Positions 1-9,307 of a stretch of DNA of 64,000 nucleotides are shown one piece after another. This DNA comes from Lactobacillus sp. ESL0679 (lineage in GTDB: Bacteria > Bacillota > Bacilli > Lactobacillales > Lactobacillaceae). The DNA lies in assembly GCF_029433515.1 (NCBI RefSeq), contig NZ_JAQTIG010000004.1, positions 62,001 to 126,000 of the forward strand. The letters are read 5' to 3'. Both the position numbers and the translations under genes were made by a program. Position 1 is the first letter of the stretch, and each line of letters opens with the position of its first letter. The notes beneath the pieces were generated by a model. That model made no database searches and had not been told where the DNA came from. It saw only the letters and a list, made by a program, of their open reading frames with translations.

Positions 1-59
1 GTTAGGTTTTTTTAATCTAACATGCCCATTTTTTATTATCAAATTAAGAGGAAAGATAA

Positions 60-1457
60 ATGAAGAACAAAAATATTGGCGATAAATTAGACTTTTGGTC
101 TATTGTCTTTTTGGCAATTAATACTACGATTGGCTCGGGAATTTTCTTAACGCCAGCTAGTGTTGTCAATCAAGCTGGAAGCATGTCGTTATGGGTTTAC
201 TTAATTGCTGCTATTTGTGCGGCAGCCTTTGGGATTTCATCAGCTTCAGCTGCTAAATATGTTATTAAGTCTGGGGCTTCATATGCATATTCGAAGGCGG
301 CTTTTGGCGACAAGTTAGGCTTTTACATGGGGATTTTGCGCTACTTTGCCGCTAGTGTCACTTGGTCAGTAATGGCAACTGGCGTTGTTAAATCGACCAT
401 TTCTATCTTTGGTGGCAATCCCAATAATAATATGTCATTAACCATTGGACTATTACTCTTGGTCGTTTTGATTACTATAATTAATCTTTTCGGTCAAAAA
501 GTTGTCAAATACGTTATGAATATGGCAACCATTGGTAAGCTTGCTGCACTTATTTTAATTATTATAGCTGCAGTTGTTCTGATGCTGACTACTGGAGCAA
601 CTCATCACCTTGCAGAAGTTGACCAAATTAGACAAAACGGTCATAAGATTGTTCCAGCATTAACTACTAGTGGTCTTGCAATGGCCGTGGTTTCTGCTTT
701 TTATTCTTTCATGGGCTTTGAATCAGTTGCTTCGGGTGCAGAAGACATGGAACATCCTGAAAAGAACTTGCCGCGCGCAATTCCACTGTCTATTTTTATC
801 ATTGCATTCATCTACATGGGGATTATCGCAGTTGCCCTAAAACTAGATCCACAGGCCTTAATGACAACTAAGCAGGTTGTCGCTATCAGTGCAATTTTCA
901 AGAACGAGATTCTTCGTGACCTAATCCTAGTTGGCGCTTTAATTTCAATGCTAGGTGTTAATATTGCTGAAAGTTTCAGTATTCCGCGAGTTCTAGAAGC
1001 AATGGCTAAAGAAGGACAGTTATCCAGGAAACTAACTAAAAGAACAGCAAACAATTTTCCGATCAGAAGTTACTTCATTTCGATAATTCTAGTTATTTTA
1101 ATTCCGATGGCTTTTCAATTTAACATGACAAATCTGATTACATTAACTGCAATGGTCAGCTTCGTCGAGTTTATTGTTGTTCCACTCTCTGTTATGCGTT
1201 TTTACCGGGGAACTAACAGGGAGCAGGTCCTAGATGCTCCTAAAAATGTTTGGACAGACATCATTATTCCTATTATTTCAATCTTGCTCGTTGTCTTTTT
1301 ATTAGTCGAATACAATTGGAAAGTTCAATTTGGCGTAATCGTCAACGGCCAAGTTGTTGGCATAAATTGGTACGCAATTGCCATGATGGTTGTAGGCTTT
1401 TTGCTTTTACCGCTTGCAATGGCACTATTAAATAAATTTGAAAATAAACAAGCATAA
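60..1457 (+). CDS. APC-family amino acid permease
   Basis: A polytopic inner-membrane protein of 465 residues with about twelve hydrophobic segments, of the length usual for APC-superfamily amino acid/polyamine transporters. The first segment carries the family motif around Gly25-Ser-Gly27 (IGSGIFLTPAS), where the substrate backbone is bound, and a second family signature lies near residue 216 (FMGFESVASGAEDMEHPEKN). It should exchange or import an amino acid across the membrane, but the substrate cannot be read from sequence. The ATG follows a GAGGAAAG ribosome site. Only 12 bp separate it from the sulfotransferase gene downstream, so the two are probably one operon, which may hint at an aromatic substrate (inference only). 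Confidence 0.88.
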   Translation: MKNKNIGDKLDFWSIVFLAINTTIGSGIFLTPASVVNQAGSMSLWVYLIAAICAAAFGISSASAAKYVIKSGASYAYSKAAFGDKLGFYMGILRYFAASVTWSVMATGVVKSTISIFGGNPNNNMSLTIGLLLLVVLITIINLFGQKVVKYVMNMATIGKLAALILIIIAAVVLMLTTGATHHLAEVDQIRQNGHKIVPALTTSGLAMAVVSAFYSFMGFESVASGAEDMEHPEKNLPRAIPLSIFIIAFIYMGIIAVALKLDPQALMTTKQVVAISAIFKNEILRDLILVGALISMLGVNIAESFSIPRVLEAMAKEGQLSRKLTKRTANNFPIRSYFISIILVILIPMAFQFNMTNLITLTAMVSFVEFIVVPLSVMRFYRGTNREQVLDAPKNVWTDIIIPIISILLVVFLLVEYNWKVQFGVIVNGQVVGINWYAIAMMVVGFLLLPLAMALLNKFENKQA

Positions 1458-1469
1458 GGAGGTTTTATC

Positions 1470-2903
1470 ATGGGTAGAAATGTTTTTCCAACAGGAACGG
1501 TGATGTTCGATCCTGCTAAGACGTGGAATGGCTATACTTTATTTAACGCTGGCGGCGTTGGTGCTGTGTTAATTGATATGTCTGGGAAGGTAGTCCATCA
1601 GTGGCGCGGGTTGCAGGGCTTTCCTAACAAAATGATTCCTGGTGGTAAAATCTTCGGTTCGCTCAGATGTCGCAATCGCTTGGATGCCTACCAAGATTAT
1701 GCTGATGTAACCGAGGTTGATTGGAATGGTAATGTAATCTGGAGTTTTAATCATAACCAAGAAGTAACGGATCGGGATTGCGGCAAAACTTGGGTCGCTA
1801 GGCAACACCATGACTATCAAATTGAAGGTAACTCAGTTGGCTATTTTGTCCCAGGTCAAACTGTTAAAGATGATTTCAACAAAGTATTATTGTTGACGCA
1901 TAACAATGTTAAAAAGCCTAAGATTTCACCACAACCCTTACTTGAAGAAGTTTTATTAGAAATTGACCGTAGTGGAAAAAAACTCTGGTCGTGGCACATA
2001 ACAGACCACTTCAATGAATTTCATTTATCTAATTTGCAAAAGAATGCTATTTTTCGAGACCCAAATATTCATGAGGACAGCTTTAATGGGGAGGGTGAAG
2101 GTGACCTGTTCCATGTTAATTGTGCTAGTTATTTAGGACCAAACCATTGGTTTGACGAAGGCGATGTCCGTTTTAAGCCGGATAACATTATAATGGATTC
2201 TCGTGAAGCCAATATTATGTGGATTATTGATCATGAAGCTGGCAAAATTGTCTGGCAGATTGGTCCAGACTATACCACAAGCACTGCTTTACAAAAATTG
2301 GGGCCGTTAATTGGGATGCATCACACACATATGATTCCGCAGGGCTTGCCTGGAGCTGGTAATATTTTGGTCTTCAATAACGGTGGCTGGGCCGGCTATG
2401 GTGCTCCCAATCAGACTTCAAGTACAGGGGCAAAAACTAGTCGTATTGACACTTCACGGGTAATTGAATTCAACCCAGTAACTTTGGCAGTCGTTTGGTC
2501 ATTTGGCGCAACTGATATTGCCGATAGCCATACTCCCTTTCATCGTCATCATTTCTATTCGCCGCTTGTCAGCAGCGCTCAACGTTTACCCAACGGTAAC
2601 ACGTTAATTGATGAGGGAACAGAGGGACGTTTTTTAGAGGTAACACAGGATAAGGAAATCGTCTGGGAGTATGTTTATCCTAACCTAGGTGACGGGCTGA
2701 TTTTTCGGGCTTATCGAATTCCTTACGACTGGATTCCACAGCTAACTAGGGAAGATGCCCTGCAGGCAGTTATTCCTCCAGAAAATGCTAATTTCCAGCT
2801 TCTGGGAGCAGCCGATCCAAGTTTATCGGCAGATAGTGCCGTCATAGTTGCCCAAGCAGATGGTTATAACGCAACGCCAGCTAAGTTTAACGATGAAATT
2901 TAA
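1470..2903 (+). CDS. Arylsulfate sulfotransferase (ASST family)
   Basis: A 477-residue protein of the PAPS-independent aryl-sulfate sulfotransferase family, which moves a sulfuryl group from one phenolic ester to another phenol. Visible family features are repeated WSF/WEY beta-propeller blades, the histidine cluster GMHHTHMIPQG in the middle, and late HRHHFYSPLVSSAQRLPNGN and GTEGRFLEV segments; His residues in these blocks are candidates for the transient sulfo-histidine, but which one is not determined here. Enterobacterial AssT is secreted to the periplasm; this protein starts MGRNVFPTG with no signal peptide or membrane helix, so it appears cytoplasmic. An AAGGAGG site precedes the ATG. 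It follows the APC permease by 12 bp and ends at a strong terminator. Confidence 0.82.
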   Translation: MGRNVFPTGTVMFDPAKTWNGYTLFNAGGVGAVLIDMSGKVVHQWRGLQGFPNKMIPGGKIFGSLRCRNRLDAYQDYADVTEVDWNGNVIWSFNHNQEVTDRDCGKTWVARQHHDYQIEGNSVGYFVPGQTVKDDFNKVLLLTHNNVKKPKISPQPLLEEVLLEIDRSGKKLWSWHITDHFNEFHLSNLQKNAIFRDPNIHEDSFNGEGEGDLFHVNCASYLGPNHWFDEGDVRFKPDNIIMDSREANIMWIIDHEAGKIVWQIGPDYTTSTALQKLGPLIGMHHTHMIPQGLPGAGNILVFNNGGWAGYGAPNQTSSTGAKTSRIDTSRVIEFNPVTLAVVWSFGATDIADSHTPFHRHHFYSPLVSSAQRLPNGNTLIDEGTEGRFLEVTQDKEIVWEYVYPNLGDGLIFRAYRIPYDWIPQLTREDALQAVIPPENANFQLLGAADPSLSADSAVIVAQADGYNATPAKFNDEI

Positions 2904-2912
2904 TGACATAAT

Positions 2913-2953
2913 AAATAAGCAACAGGTTAATTTTAACCTGTTGCTTATTTTTG
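2913..2953 (+). terminator. Rho-independent terminator of the permease-sulfotransferase unit
   Basis: A perfect 18-bp inverted repeat (AAATAAGCAACAGG arm and its complement) with a tiny loop is followed by a T run, 10 bp after the sulfotransferase stop codon. Confidence 0.9.
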
Positions 2954-3136
2954 CAATATAGTGACAATTGCGCTACTAGATTATAGCGGCTGCACACTTT
3001 TTCTTGTTGATGATATCTTGTAATGTTCTTTAACAGGATATTTTTTACAGGCCATAGCCTCCTATTTATTTCCTAATACCACTCAAGAAAGATTGAAGCT
3101 TTTCTATGTCCTCTATTGATAATTATTCTATTAAAT

Positions 3137-4250
3137 TTTTACTAGTTATTATGCTTCTGATCATTTTGATAAAATCTTAGTTACCAAACTCGCTCTGCCT
3201 CTAAGCACATGGCCCAACTATCAAACTGCTTTGATCCACAACGGTCATTACATCTCTCGTCTTCATTATCTTACTTTAAATACTTCTAAACCACTTCAAA
3301 TTGAATTCCATAAACAGCAACTATACTGCTACAGTTATCATCATTCTTTTATGGCTAATGGTTCCTTAGTTGACAAGTTCTGCTTTATCTCTAATCCAGT
3401 TAAGCAAAAAGTAATTCACGATTTAACCGCTGATCGTTCACTAACAAAAATTGTACAAGTTAACAATGTCCCTACCAACACTGTTTTATGTACTTTTACT
3501 AGATTTAAAAAAGTTGCCACAGGTTGATGACTATGATTACTTACCGGAACACATTGACGTTGATGAATTTCGTGGTGTTGGTCGGCATTTGCACTTTATT
3601 TGTGTTAATGATGACACGCATGAGATGATTAAAATTTTACCAACTCACTTAAAAAAAGATATTACTGCCTTTTTTGAAAAATTTCCCTTGTTAGTCAGAA
3701 GTAAAGTTAAGACTATTACTATGGATCTAAGTGCTTATTAGCAAGACCTAGCTTATGCATTTGCCCCTAATGCTGAAATTATTATTGATCGTTTTCATAT
3801 TGTACAGATGCTTAATCATTCCTTTAATCAATTGCGGGTACAAACAATGAAATGAAACAGTTTAAACATTTCGACGCCGTTATATCTTGCTTAAATGCCA
3901 CAGAAAGTCATATTTAAAACCATATGAACAATTAGAAGCTAAACACCTCAAGTACTACCAGCACTTAGAAGAGCAGCTGACTCAAGAACAGATCGTTGAA
4001 GAAGGCTTATGCATTAATTCTAAATTACATGCAACTTATAACTTAATGCAAGAAACGCAATCTTCAAGCTGTTCTTAATGCAGTTGTTTCTAAATATTCC
4101 AATGGCTGTGTTGAAGGTACTAATCGGAGAATTAAACAAATTTGACGAACAGTTTATAGTTGTTGAAATTTTTATAATATAGTTGCTAGAATTATGTTAA
4201 AAGCTAAGGCTGTCATTCTAAAAGAAAACACTTTAAGCATAACTGCTTAA
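3137..4250 (+). pseudogene. Decayed ISL3-family transposase
   Basis: Pieces of an ISL3-type DDE transposase are spread over about 1.1 kb in different frames with stops between them. The order follows the family: an N-terminal part with CFISNPVKQKVIHDLTADRS and VNNVPTNTVL; a central part with DEFRGVGRH, ITMDLSAY and, after an in-frame TAG near 3739, a DRFHIVQMLNHSFNQLR block; and a C-terminal part with KYYQHLEEQ, VEGTNRRIKQI and NIVARIMLKAKA. A frameshift lies near 3500 and further stops near 3853 and 4142. No left inverted repeat was found, so the 5' end is lost. The right end (4175-4301) is shared with a second remnant at 5.2 kb. It cannot make a working transposase. Confidence 0.85.
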
Positions 4251-4301
4251 AGTGCATTCAACTCGTTATTTATCTTCATTAACAGGATTTGACAAAGAGC
4301 C
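4175..4301 (+). repeat. ISL3 right-end repeat, copy 1
   Basis: A 127-bp stretch covering the transposase C-terminus, a small hairpin (CACTTTAAGC/GCTTAAAGTG) and the outer end (reading GGCTCTTTGTCAAATCCTG on the minus strand, an ISL3-like terminal repeat). It matches 5194-5320 in the same orientation with about six differences. Confidence 0.85.
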
Positions 4302-4357
4302 CAACAATTTAGTTGTAGGCTGTTTGTCATTTTACCTAATTAAAATTTTGCAATGTC

Positions 4358-4948
4358 TTAGACAAACGGATTGCCATACTTTTCACAGTATTTATAAAAT
4401 CCCAAACGATACAAATCAATATCACGTGTAACCTGTTCATTATCTTTAAATTTAATCATTTGCAAAACTTGCTCCGTAAATTTAAGCGGCGCAGTGCCAT
4501 TCGCAGTAACTAAATTACGACAGCAAACAGCATCTTCAGAAACAAAGTCAGTGCCATTTTTATACTCGGCGAAATTTTGCCATAAATATTGCGCATTTCC
4601 TGTATGCTTATAACCCGTCAGCAAACCATTTTCTGCAAGATAATCAACCGCACCACAAATAGCAGCAACGCTTTTGCCAGTTATCAATCTTCTTGCAATA
4701 ACCTCTTTAAGTTGATCATTCTTTATCGTCCAAGAATTACCGCCAATTAGGATCAATAACTCGCAATCTGACGGAATATCTGCAATTTTATCTGTAATTT
4801 TAGTTCTTATACCACCAATTGACGTTACTTCCGCAGTAGTTGAAGCCGTTTTAATTTCCCAATCAGAACTTTGATTTAATTGACTTGAAAGGTATGCGCC
4901 TTCCCAATCCGCATACTCATCAAGCATAACAAAAATAGCTTGTTTCAT
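4358..4948 (-). CDS. DJ-1/PfpI family protein
   Basis: A 196-residue class I glutamine amidotransferase-like protein of the DJ-1/PfpI family. It opens MKQAIFVMLDEYADWEGAYL, where the conserved acidic residue of the family sits in DWEG, and has the nucleophile-elbow cysteine in SVAAICGAVDYLAENG. Members act as glyoxalases, chaperones or peptidases, and the substrate here is unknown. The start at 4948 was chosen because an AGAGGAAA ribosome site stands 7 bp before it; an upstream in-frame ATG at 4987 has none and would add 13 unrelated residues. The gene lies alone between two ISL3 right-end remnants in direct orientation, which suggests it arrived with, or could be lost by recombination between, those repeats (inference). 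Confidence 0.85.
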   Translation of the reverse strand: MKQAIFVMLDEYADWEGAYLSSQLNQSSDWEIKTASTTAEVTSIGGIRTKITDKIADIPSDCELLILIGGNSWTIKNDQLKEVIARRLITGKSVAAICGAVDYLAENGLLTGYKHTGNAQYLWQNFAEYKNGTDFVSEDAVCCRNLVTANGTAPLKFTEQVLQMIKFKDNEQVTRDIDLYRLGFYKYCEKYGNPFV

Positions 4949-5149
4949 ATAATTTCCTCTTTCAGTAAACTCATATAAGTATATCAAAATTAAGCAAAGT
5001 TTTCTATTGCTATAATTATATATACATACTAATTGATTGCAATATCACCGTCGTCGGTTGTCAAATGATTACTGCTATCTCCTGCGTAAATATTATTAGA
5101 AATCATATTTAAAACTTTATAACAAGTTAGAAGTTGTGTTACCAGCATT

Positions 5150-5320
5150 TAAAAGATTGTCCGACAAACAGCGTATGGTTATCGAAACTTTTCTAATATA
5201 GCAGCTAGAATTATGTTAAAAGCTAAGGCTGTCATTCTAAAAGAAAACACTTTAAGCATAACTGCTTAAAGTGCATTCAACTCGCTATTTATCTTCATCA
5301 GCAGGATTTGACAAAGATCC
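5150..5320 (+). mobile_element. ISL3 right-end remnant, copy 2
   Basis: Only the last part of an ISL3 transposase (RQTAYGYRNFSNIAARIML, continuing to a stop at 5267-5269) and its right end remain; 5194-5320 repeats 4175-4301. The gap 4949-5333 holds only this remnant and AT-rich DNA with the promoter region of the minus-strand DJ-1 gene. Confidence 0.8.
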
Positions 5321-5333
5321 ATTATAGCCATAC

Positions 5334-6302
5334 TTAATGATTACGGTGTTGTTTACCTTGATTGCGATTACGCAAATTTTCATGCAATTCTTTAGTTTGT
5401 TTGTTGATTACTGGAGCAGCCGTCTTTTGCTCAATTAATTCCGCAACTTTAGCAGGTGTGACAATTTCTTTAATCGGTTCACGCTTTAATTCCTCGTCAA
5501 CATTCTTTTTAACGCGAGGCATAATGATAAATGTGACAATTACTTGCTGGATAATGGTAAAGAAGTTACCCGCAGCCCAATATAGCGCAACTGAACCGGA
5601 AACAGACATGGAAATAAATAGGGTCATGATTGGGTTAAGCAGCATCATTGACTGCATTTGTTTCTTCTGTTCCTTAGGAATCCCAATTAATGAAATATAA
5701 CCTTGAATAAACGCAAAGATAGTACCGATAATCGCCATCAGCATGGATTTATCACTAAGCGAAATTGTAAAGAAAGTCGAATTTGCCAGTGTCTTGGAAT
5801 ACATTACCGCTTGGTAAATTCCGATCATGATTGGGAACTGGATAATCAGTGGTAAGCAGCCCATGCCGCCTGTTAACGATAAGTTATTTTGTGAATATAA
5901 TTGCCGCTGCCAGTTGGCCAAAGTCATTTGTTGGTCTTGAGTTAGATCCTTCTTCTTCATTGCGTCTTGGATTAACTTCATCTGTGGCTGCAACCGCGCC
6001 ATTTTTTCTTGTTGGGTTGTTGATTTCTTTTGCTGGTTTAACATTAATGGCAATAAAATCATCCGCACGACCAAAGTCATTAAAATAATGGCCCAGCCAG
6101 CGCCGTTTGCCCCACCGATAATGGCGTAGCAGCGCAACATGATGTTCTGCAAGGGTTTACCAATAAAGCTGTAGATCCAGCCGTAGATGCCGCTTGACGG
6201 CGGCGTATTCAATGCATTGCCGTTTTGCGCACAACCAGTCACAATTAACATGACTGCTAGTGTTAAAGCAGCCAAACCAAGATATTTACGATATTTTTTC
6301 AT
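5334..6302 (-). CDS. yidC: Membrane protein insertase YidC/OxaA (lipoprotein form)
   Basis: A 322-residue YidC/OxaA insertase, which helps integrate membrane proteins with or without SecYEG. The N-terminus is a lipoprotein signal with the lipobox cysteine at residue 24 (LIVTGC), typical of Gram-positive YidC. The conserved core follows: the amphipathic start GIYGWIYSFIGKPLQNIM, a first helix with the buried positive residue in VVRMILLPLML, a charged cytosolic hairpin, then GGMGCLPLIIQFPIMIGIYQAV and ALYWAAGNFFTIIQQ. A basic, Gln/Asn-rich tail closes it. It is not next to rpmH-rnpA, so it is probably the second paralogue (YidC2 type). It lies 33 bp downstream of the acylphosphatase gene, likely in one transcript. 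Confidence 0.93.
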   Translation of the reverse strand: MKKYRKYLGLAALTLAVMLIVTGCAQNGNALNTPPSSGIYGWIYSFIGKPLQNIMLRCYAIIGGANGAGWAIILMTLVVRMILLPLMLNQQKKSTTQQEKMARLQPQMKLIQDAMKKKDLTQDQQMTLANWQRQLYSQNNLSLTGGMGCLPLIIQFPIMIGIYQAVMYSKTLANSTFFTISLSDKSMLMAIIGTIFAFIQGYISLIGIPKEQKKQMQSMMLLNPIMTLFISMSVSGSVALYWAAGNFFTIIQQVIVTFIIMPRVKKNVDEELKREPIKEIVTPAKVAELIEQKTAAPVINKQTKELHENLRNRNQGKQHRNH

Positions 6303-6335
6303 TCAATTCACCACATTATTATTTTTTGTCAACAT

Positions 6336-6668
6336 CTAATATAATACATGAAAACCGTGTATTTTGCCCGTATTTGTCAGTTTTTCTTTTTTAATTTTAG
6401 TTATTTTAGCAAATTGTGAAATACTGTGAGGCAATTCTTGGCAAAATTGGTTAACATGATTGAGGTCGGTTTGCAGTACAATAGTTACTGTTTGGTCCAA
6501 GTTATTATGAACAGACCCAGTCAGTTGCATTTTGTCAGCCAAGACCTGGACGCTCCAGCGAAAGCCGACACCTTGCACAATGCCAGAAACGGTAAGTGCC
6601 CAAGTTTCCTGATTGGAATCGGCAGAATTATGATGTTTAGGGTGGTTATTTCTGTTAAAAAAGCCCAT
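6336..6668 (-). CDS. acyP: Acylphosphatase with N-terminal extension
   Basis: Hydrolyses acyl-phosphate bonds. Of 110 residues, the last ~85 form the acylphosphatase domain, with the phosphate-binding loop SGIVQGVGFRWSVQ holding the catalytic arginine and the matching asparagine in TGSVHNNLDQTV. The first ~22 residues (MGFFNRNNHPKHHNS and following) are an Asn/His-rich extension not seen in the minimal ~90-residue enzyme; the chosen ATG has an AAGGA site. It precedes the yidC gene on the same strand and is divergent from the rRNA methyltransferase gene. Confidence 0.85.
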   Translation of the reverse strand: MGFFNRNNHPKHHNSADSNQETWALTVSGIVQGVGFRWSVQVLADKMQLTGSVHNNLDQTVTIVLQTDLNHVNQFCQELPHSISQFAKITKIKKEKLTNTGKIHGFHVLY

Positions 6669-6762
6669 AATTAGTCCTTTCTACAAGTTATATACTTGAT
6701 TTTACCATTTTTAAAATTGAATAGTTTACATTAAAATAGGGTCAGAGAAAGAGGTTTTAGCA

Positions 6763-7530
6763 ATGGAACAAATTAGTTCGGTAAACAATAAGTTAATTAA
6801 GGATTTAGCTAAATTAAAGCAAAAAAAATATCGTGAGGAAACAGGATTATACTTAATCGAAGGCTTTCACTTAGTTGAGGAAGCAATTAAGGCAAGCCGC
6901 AAGTACGTCTATTTATTAGGGACGCAAGAAGCCTTAAATACAGTCGAGGCTGAAGATGAAGTCGATTTGACAGCTATAAATGTTATTTTGATTAACTCTG
7001 CAATCGTGCGCCACTTATCGAGTACTAAAAATTCTCAAGATATTTTTATGGTTTTGAAAATTGCACAGCCGAAAGATTATCCGTTTAATTATGGTAAGTG
7101 GGTTTTGCTTGACCAGTTGGCTGACCCGGGTAATGTCGGCACAATTATTAGAACCGCTGATGCCGCCGGCTTTGACGGTGTGATTTTGTCACCAAATAGT
7201 GTTGATTTATACAATCCGAAAACGCAGCGAGCAATGCAAGGTAGCCAATTCCACATTAACTTGATTGTGACTGACTTGCCTGCAGCAATTGCCTCACTAA
7301 GAAATAACGGCATTCCTGTTTATGCCAGTATGTTAGACCGCACGGCTAAACAGCTGCCGGACTTTGCCCCAGTGTCGCAATTGGGCTTAGTGATCGGTAA
7401 CGAAGCTCATGGTGTTAGTTCAGCAGTGGCACAAGCTAGTGACGAAAAATTGTACATTCCGATTAAGGGTCAAGCTGAATCATTAAATGCAGCAGTTGCA
7501 GCAGGAATTATGATTTATCATTTTGCTTAG
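6763..7530 (+). CDS. TrmH-family (SpoU) RNA 2'-O-methyltransferase
   Basis: A 255-residue SPOUT methyltransferase. An N-terminal substrate-binding domain (residues 1-95, with KLKQKKYREETGLYLIEGFHLVEEA) is followed by the trefoil-knot SAM domain with the three SpoU motifs: motif 1 at DQLADPGNVGTIIRTADAAGFDG, motif 2 at LGLVIGNEAHGVS, and motif 3 at YIPIKGQAESLNAAVAAGIMIY. The target is probably a ribose in 23S rRNA, as for RlmB/YsgA relatives, but the nucleotide cannot be told from sequence. It has a GAGGTT ribosome site and is divergent from the acylphosphatase gene, an arrangement common in lactobacilli. Confidence 0.9.
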   Translation: MEQISSVNNKLIKDLAKLKQKKYREETGLYLIEGFHLVEEAIKASRKYVYLLGTQEALNTVEAEDEVDLTAINVILINSAIVRHLSSTKNSQDIFMVLKIAQPKDYPFNYGKWVLLDQLADPGNVGTIIRTADAAGFDGVILSPNSVDLYNPKTQRAMQGSQFHINLIVTDLPAAIASLRNNGIPVYASMLDRTAKQLPDFAPVSQLGLVIGNEAHGVSSAVAQASDEKLYIPIKGQAESLNAAVAAGIMIYHFA

Positions 7531-7614
7531 AGACTAAGAGTAGGTACTTGTTTTTAGTAAGTGAATTAATTATAATAGTTGTCGAGAACAGAAATCGATA
7601 ACGGAGGAATTGCT

Positions 7615-7965
7615 ATGAGTCACAAAGGAAAATTTAAACAAAACAATGGTTGTCAGGCTTTAACTTATGAAACTTGCCCACATTTTATTAATGCATTTCA
7701 GATCATTGGTAAGAAGTGGAATGGCCTGATTATCAGTTCCTTGTGTGATACGAACTATATGCGTTTCAAAGACCTAGCAAATTGCGTTTCTGCTTGCTCC
7801 GACCGGGTTTTAGTTGAACGACTAAAAGAATTAGAAAAAGAAAAAATTGTTAAGCGTTCAGTCGATGAAAAAACTAAAATTATTTCATACGGCTTAACGA
7901 AAAAAGGTGCAGAATTGCAGCCGGTTTTTGACCAAATTCACGAATGGGCCGATAACTGGGTCTAA
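7615..7965 (+). CDS. HxlR-family transcriptional regulator
   Basis: A 116-residue winged-helix regulator. The HxlR signature is clear: CPHFINAFQIIGKKWNGLIISSL, then MRFKDLANCVSACSDRVLVERLKELE as the recognition helix region, and a beta-wing with VDEKTKIISYGLTKKG. Cysteines at TCPHF and in CVSACSD could make it thiol-responsive, as some HxlR proteins are (inference). The start at 7615 was preferred to an upstream in-frame ATG at 7579 because an ACGGAGGAATT ribosome site stands directly before it. No target gene is adjacent; the next gene is the T-box/pheS unit. Confidence 0.88.
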   Translation: MSHKGKFKQNNGCQALTYETCPHFINAFQIIGKKWNGLIISSLCDTNYMRFKDLANCVSACSDRVLVERLKELEKEKIVKRSVDEKTKIISYGLTKKGAELQPVFDQIHEWADNWV

Positions 7966-8024
7966 AAGTAAAATTTTACTTGCAACTTGTAGACAAAAGA
8001 ATTATTCTAATAGTTAATTACTAA

Positions 8025-8240
8025 TGAGCAAGACTAGTAACAGCAATTGTTTAGTCAGAGAGACCTTTTTATTGAGCTGAAAGAAGGGTCTAAATGGAAC
8101 TGCGAATTTCATCTTGCCAGTAGAATCTAATCAATTCCGGTATTCACCGTTATCGAAAACTTGAGTGTGGACTTTTTATAGTCCAAACTAGGGTGGTACC
8201 GCGTAGCTTCGTCCCTTTTTTTGGGGACGGAGCTTTTTTA
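8025..8240 (+). promoter_or_regulatory. T-box leader (tRNA-Phe sensing) of pheST
   Basis: The invariant T-box sequence AGGGTGGTACCGCG lies at 8190-8203 and is followed by a G/C-rich terminator hairpin (GTCCC...GGGGAC, 8204-8240) with a T run just before pheS. A likely specifier codon TTC (Phe) sits at 8108-8110 in the bulge context GCGAATTTCATC. Uncharged tRNA-Phe should pair with the specifier and T-box, favour the antiterminator and switch on pheST. The T-box and terminator are seen; the specifier assignment is inferred from position and the gene it serves. Confidence 0.93.
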
Positions 8241-8257
8241 TTTGAAAGGACAAGTTT

Positions 8258-9307
8258 ATGGACTTATTTGATCGGTTAAAAGAACTCCGCGATAAAGGCC
8301 TCGCTGAAATTGACAAGGCAGAAAGCGAAGAAAAGTTAAATGATGTTCGGGTAAAATTAGTCGGCCGTAAAGGTGAACTGACTGAAATTTTGCACTCGAT
8401 GAAGGATGTAGCGCCAGAAAATAGACGTGAAATTGGTCAACGAGTAAACAAATTGCGTGATTTGTTTAATGACAAGTTAGATGATGCTAAGACTGAGATT
8501 GTTAAGGCACTTGTTGAAGAACGTCTTGAAAAAGAAAAGATTGATGTGACTTTGCCGGGTCGGGAAAACCACATTGGTTCAGAGCACCCGATTAATATTA
8601 TTTTGGATGATCTTGAAAAGTACTTCATTGGCATGGGTTACCAGGTGGTTCAGGGTCCGGAAATCGAAACAGACCATTACTGTTTTGAGATGATGAATTT
8701 ACCTAAAGATCACCCAGCTCGTGATATGCAGGCAACATTCTATGTTGATCCTGAAGATTTATTGCGTTCACAAACTTCGGGTGACCAAGCTCGTGTTCTA
8801 GAAAAGCACGACTTTTCTAAGGGACCATTAAAGATGGTCGGACCTGGTAAGGTTTATCGCCGCGATGACGATGATGCGACACACTCACACCAATTCATGC
8901 AAATGGAAGGGTTAGTTATTGACAAGAACGTGACGATGGGTGACCTTAAGGGTACCTTGGAATTGCTCACCAGACATATTTTTGGCGAAGACCGTGAAAC
9001 GCGTTTGCGGCCAAGCTACTTCCCATTTACTGAACCATCAGTTGAAATGGATGTTTCCTGCTTCAACTGTGATGGCAAGGGCTGTGCAATTTGTAAATAC
9101 ACCGGCTGGATTGAAGTCTTAGGTGCCGGAATGGTTCACCCGAATGTTTTAGAAAATGCCGGTATTGACTCAAGCGTCTATGGTGGCTTTGCTTTTGGTG
9201 TCGGTTTGGATCGGTTCGCGATTTTGAAATATGGGATTGATGATATTCGCGACTTTTACACAAATGACGTACGTTTCTTAGAGCAATTCCGTAAGGAGGA
9301 AAGATAA
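8258..9307 (+). CDS. pheS: Phenylalanyl-tRNA synthetase alpha subunit
   Basis: The 349-residue alpha chain of the alpha2-beta2 class II phenylalanyl-tRNA synthetase, which charges tRNA-Phe in the cytoplasm. An N-terminal coiled coil (about residues 1-90) that grips the tRNA precedes the class II core: motif 2 near [20 protein letters not shown], the [12 protein letters not shown] segment that binds phenylalanine, a zinc-like CxxC...C segment ([12 protein letters not shown]), and motif 3 at [17 protein letters not shown]. Length is normal. The stop overlaps the pheT start (TAATG), so the subunits are translationally coupled. Expression is controlled by the upstream T-box. Confidence 0.98.
   Translation: MDLFDRLKELRDKGLAEIDKAESEEKLNDVRVKLVGRKGELTEILHSMKDVAPENRREIGQRVNKLRDLFNDKLDDAKTEIVKALVEERLEKEKIDVTLPGRENHIGSEHPINIILDDLEKYFIGMGYQVVQGPEIETDHYCFEMMNLPKDHPARDMQATFYVDPEDLLRSQTSGDQARVLEKHDFSKGPLKMVGPGKVYRRDDDDATHSHQFMQMEGLVIDKNVTMGDLKGTLELLTRHIFGEDRETRLRPSYFPFTEPSVEMDVSCFNCDGKGCAICKYTGWIEVLGAGMVHPNVLENAGIDSSVYGGFAFGVGLDRFAILKYGIDDIRDFYTNDVRFLEQFRKEER

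Noticed and set aside
3137..4250. Reading the ISL3 fragments as separate small genes (98, 96 and 63 codons).
   Set aside because: They are consecutive parts of one transposase in shifted frames with stops between, so they are one pseudogene.
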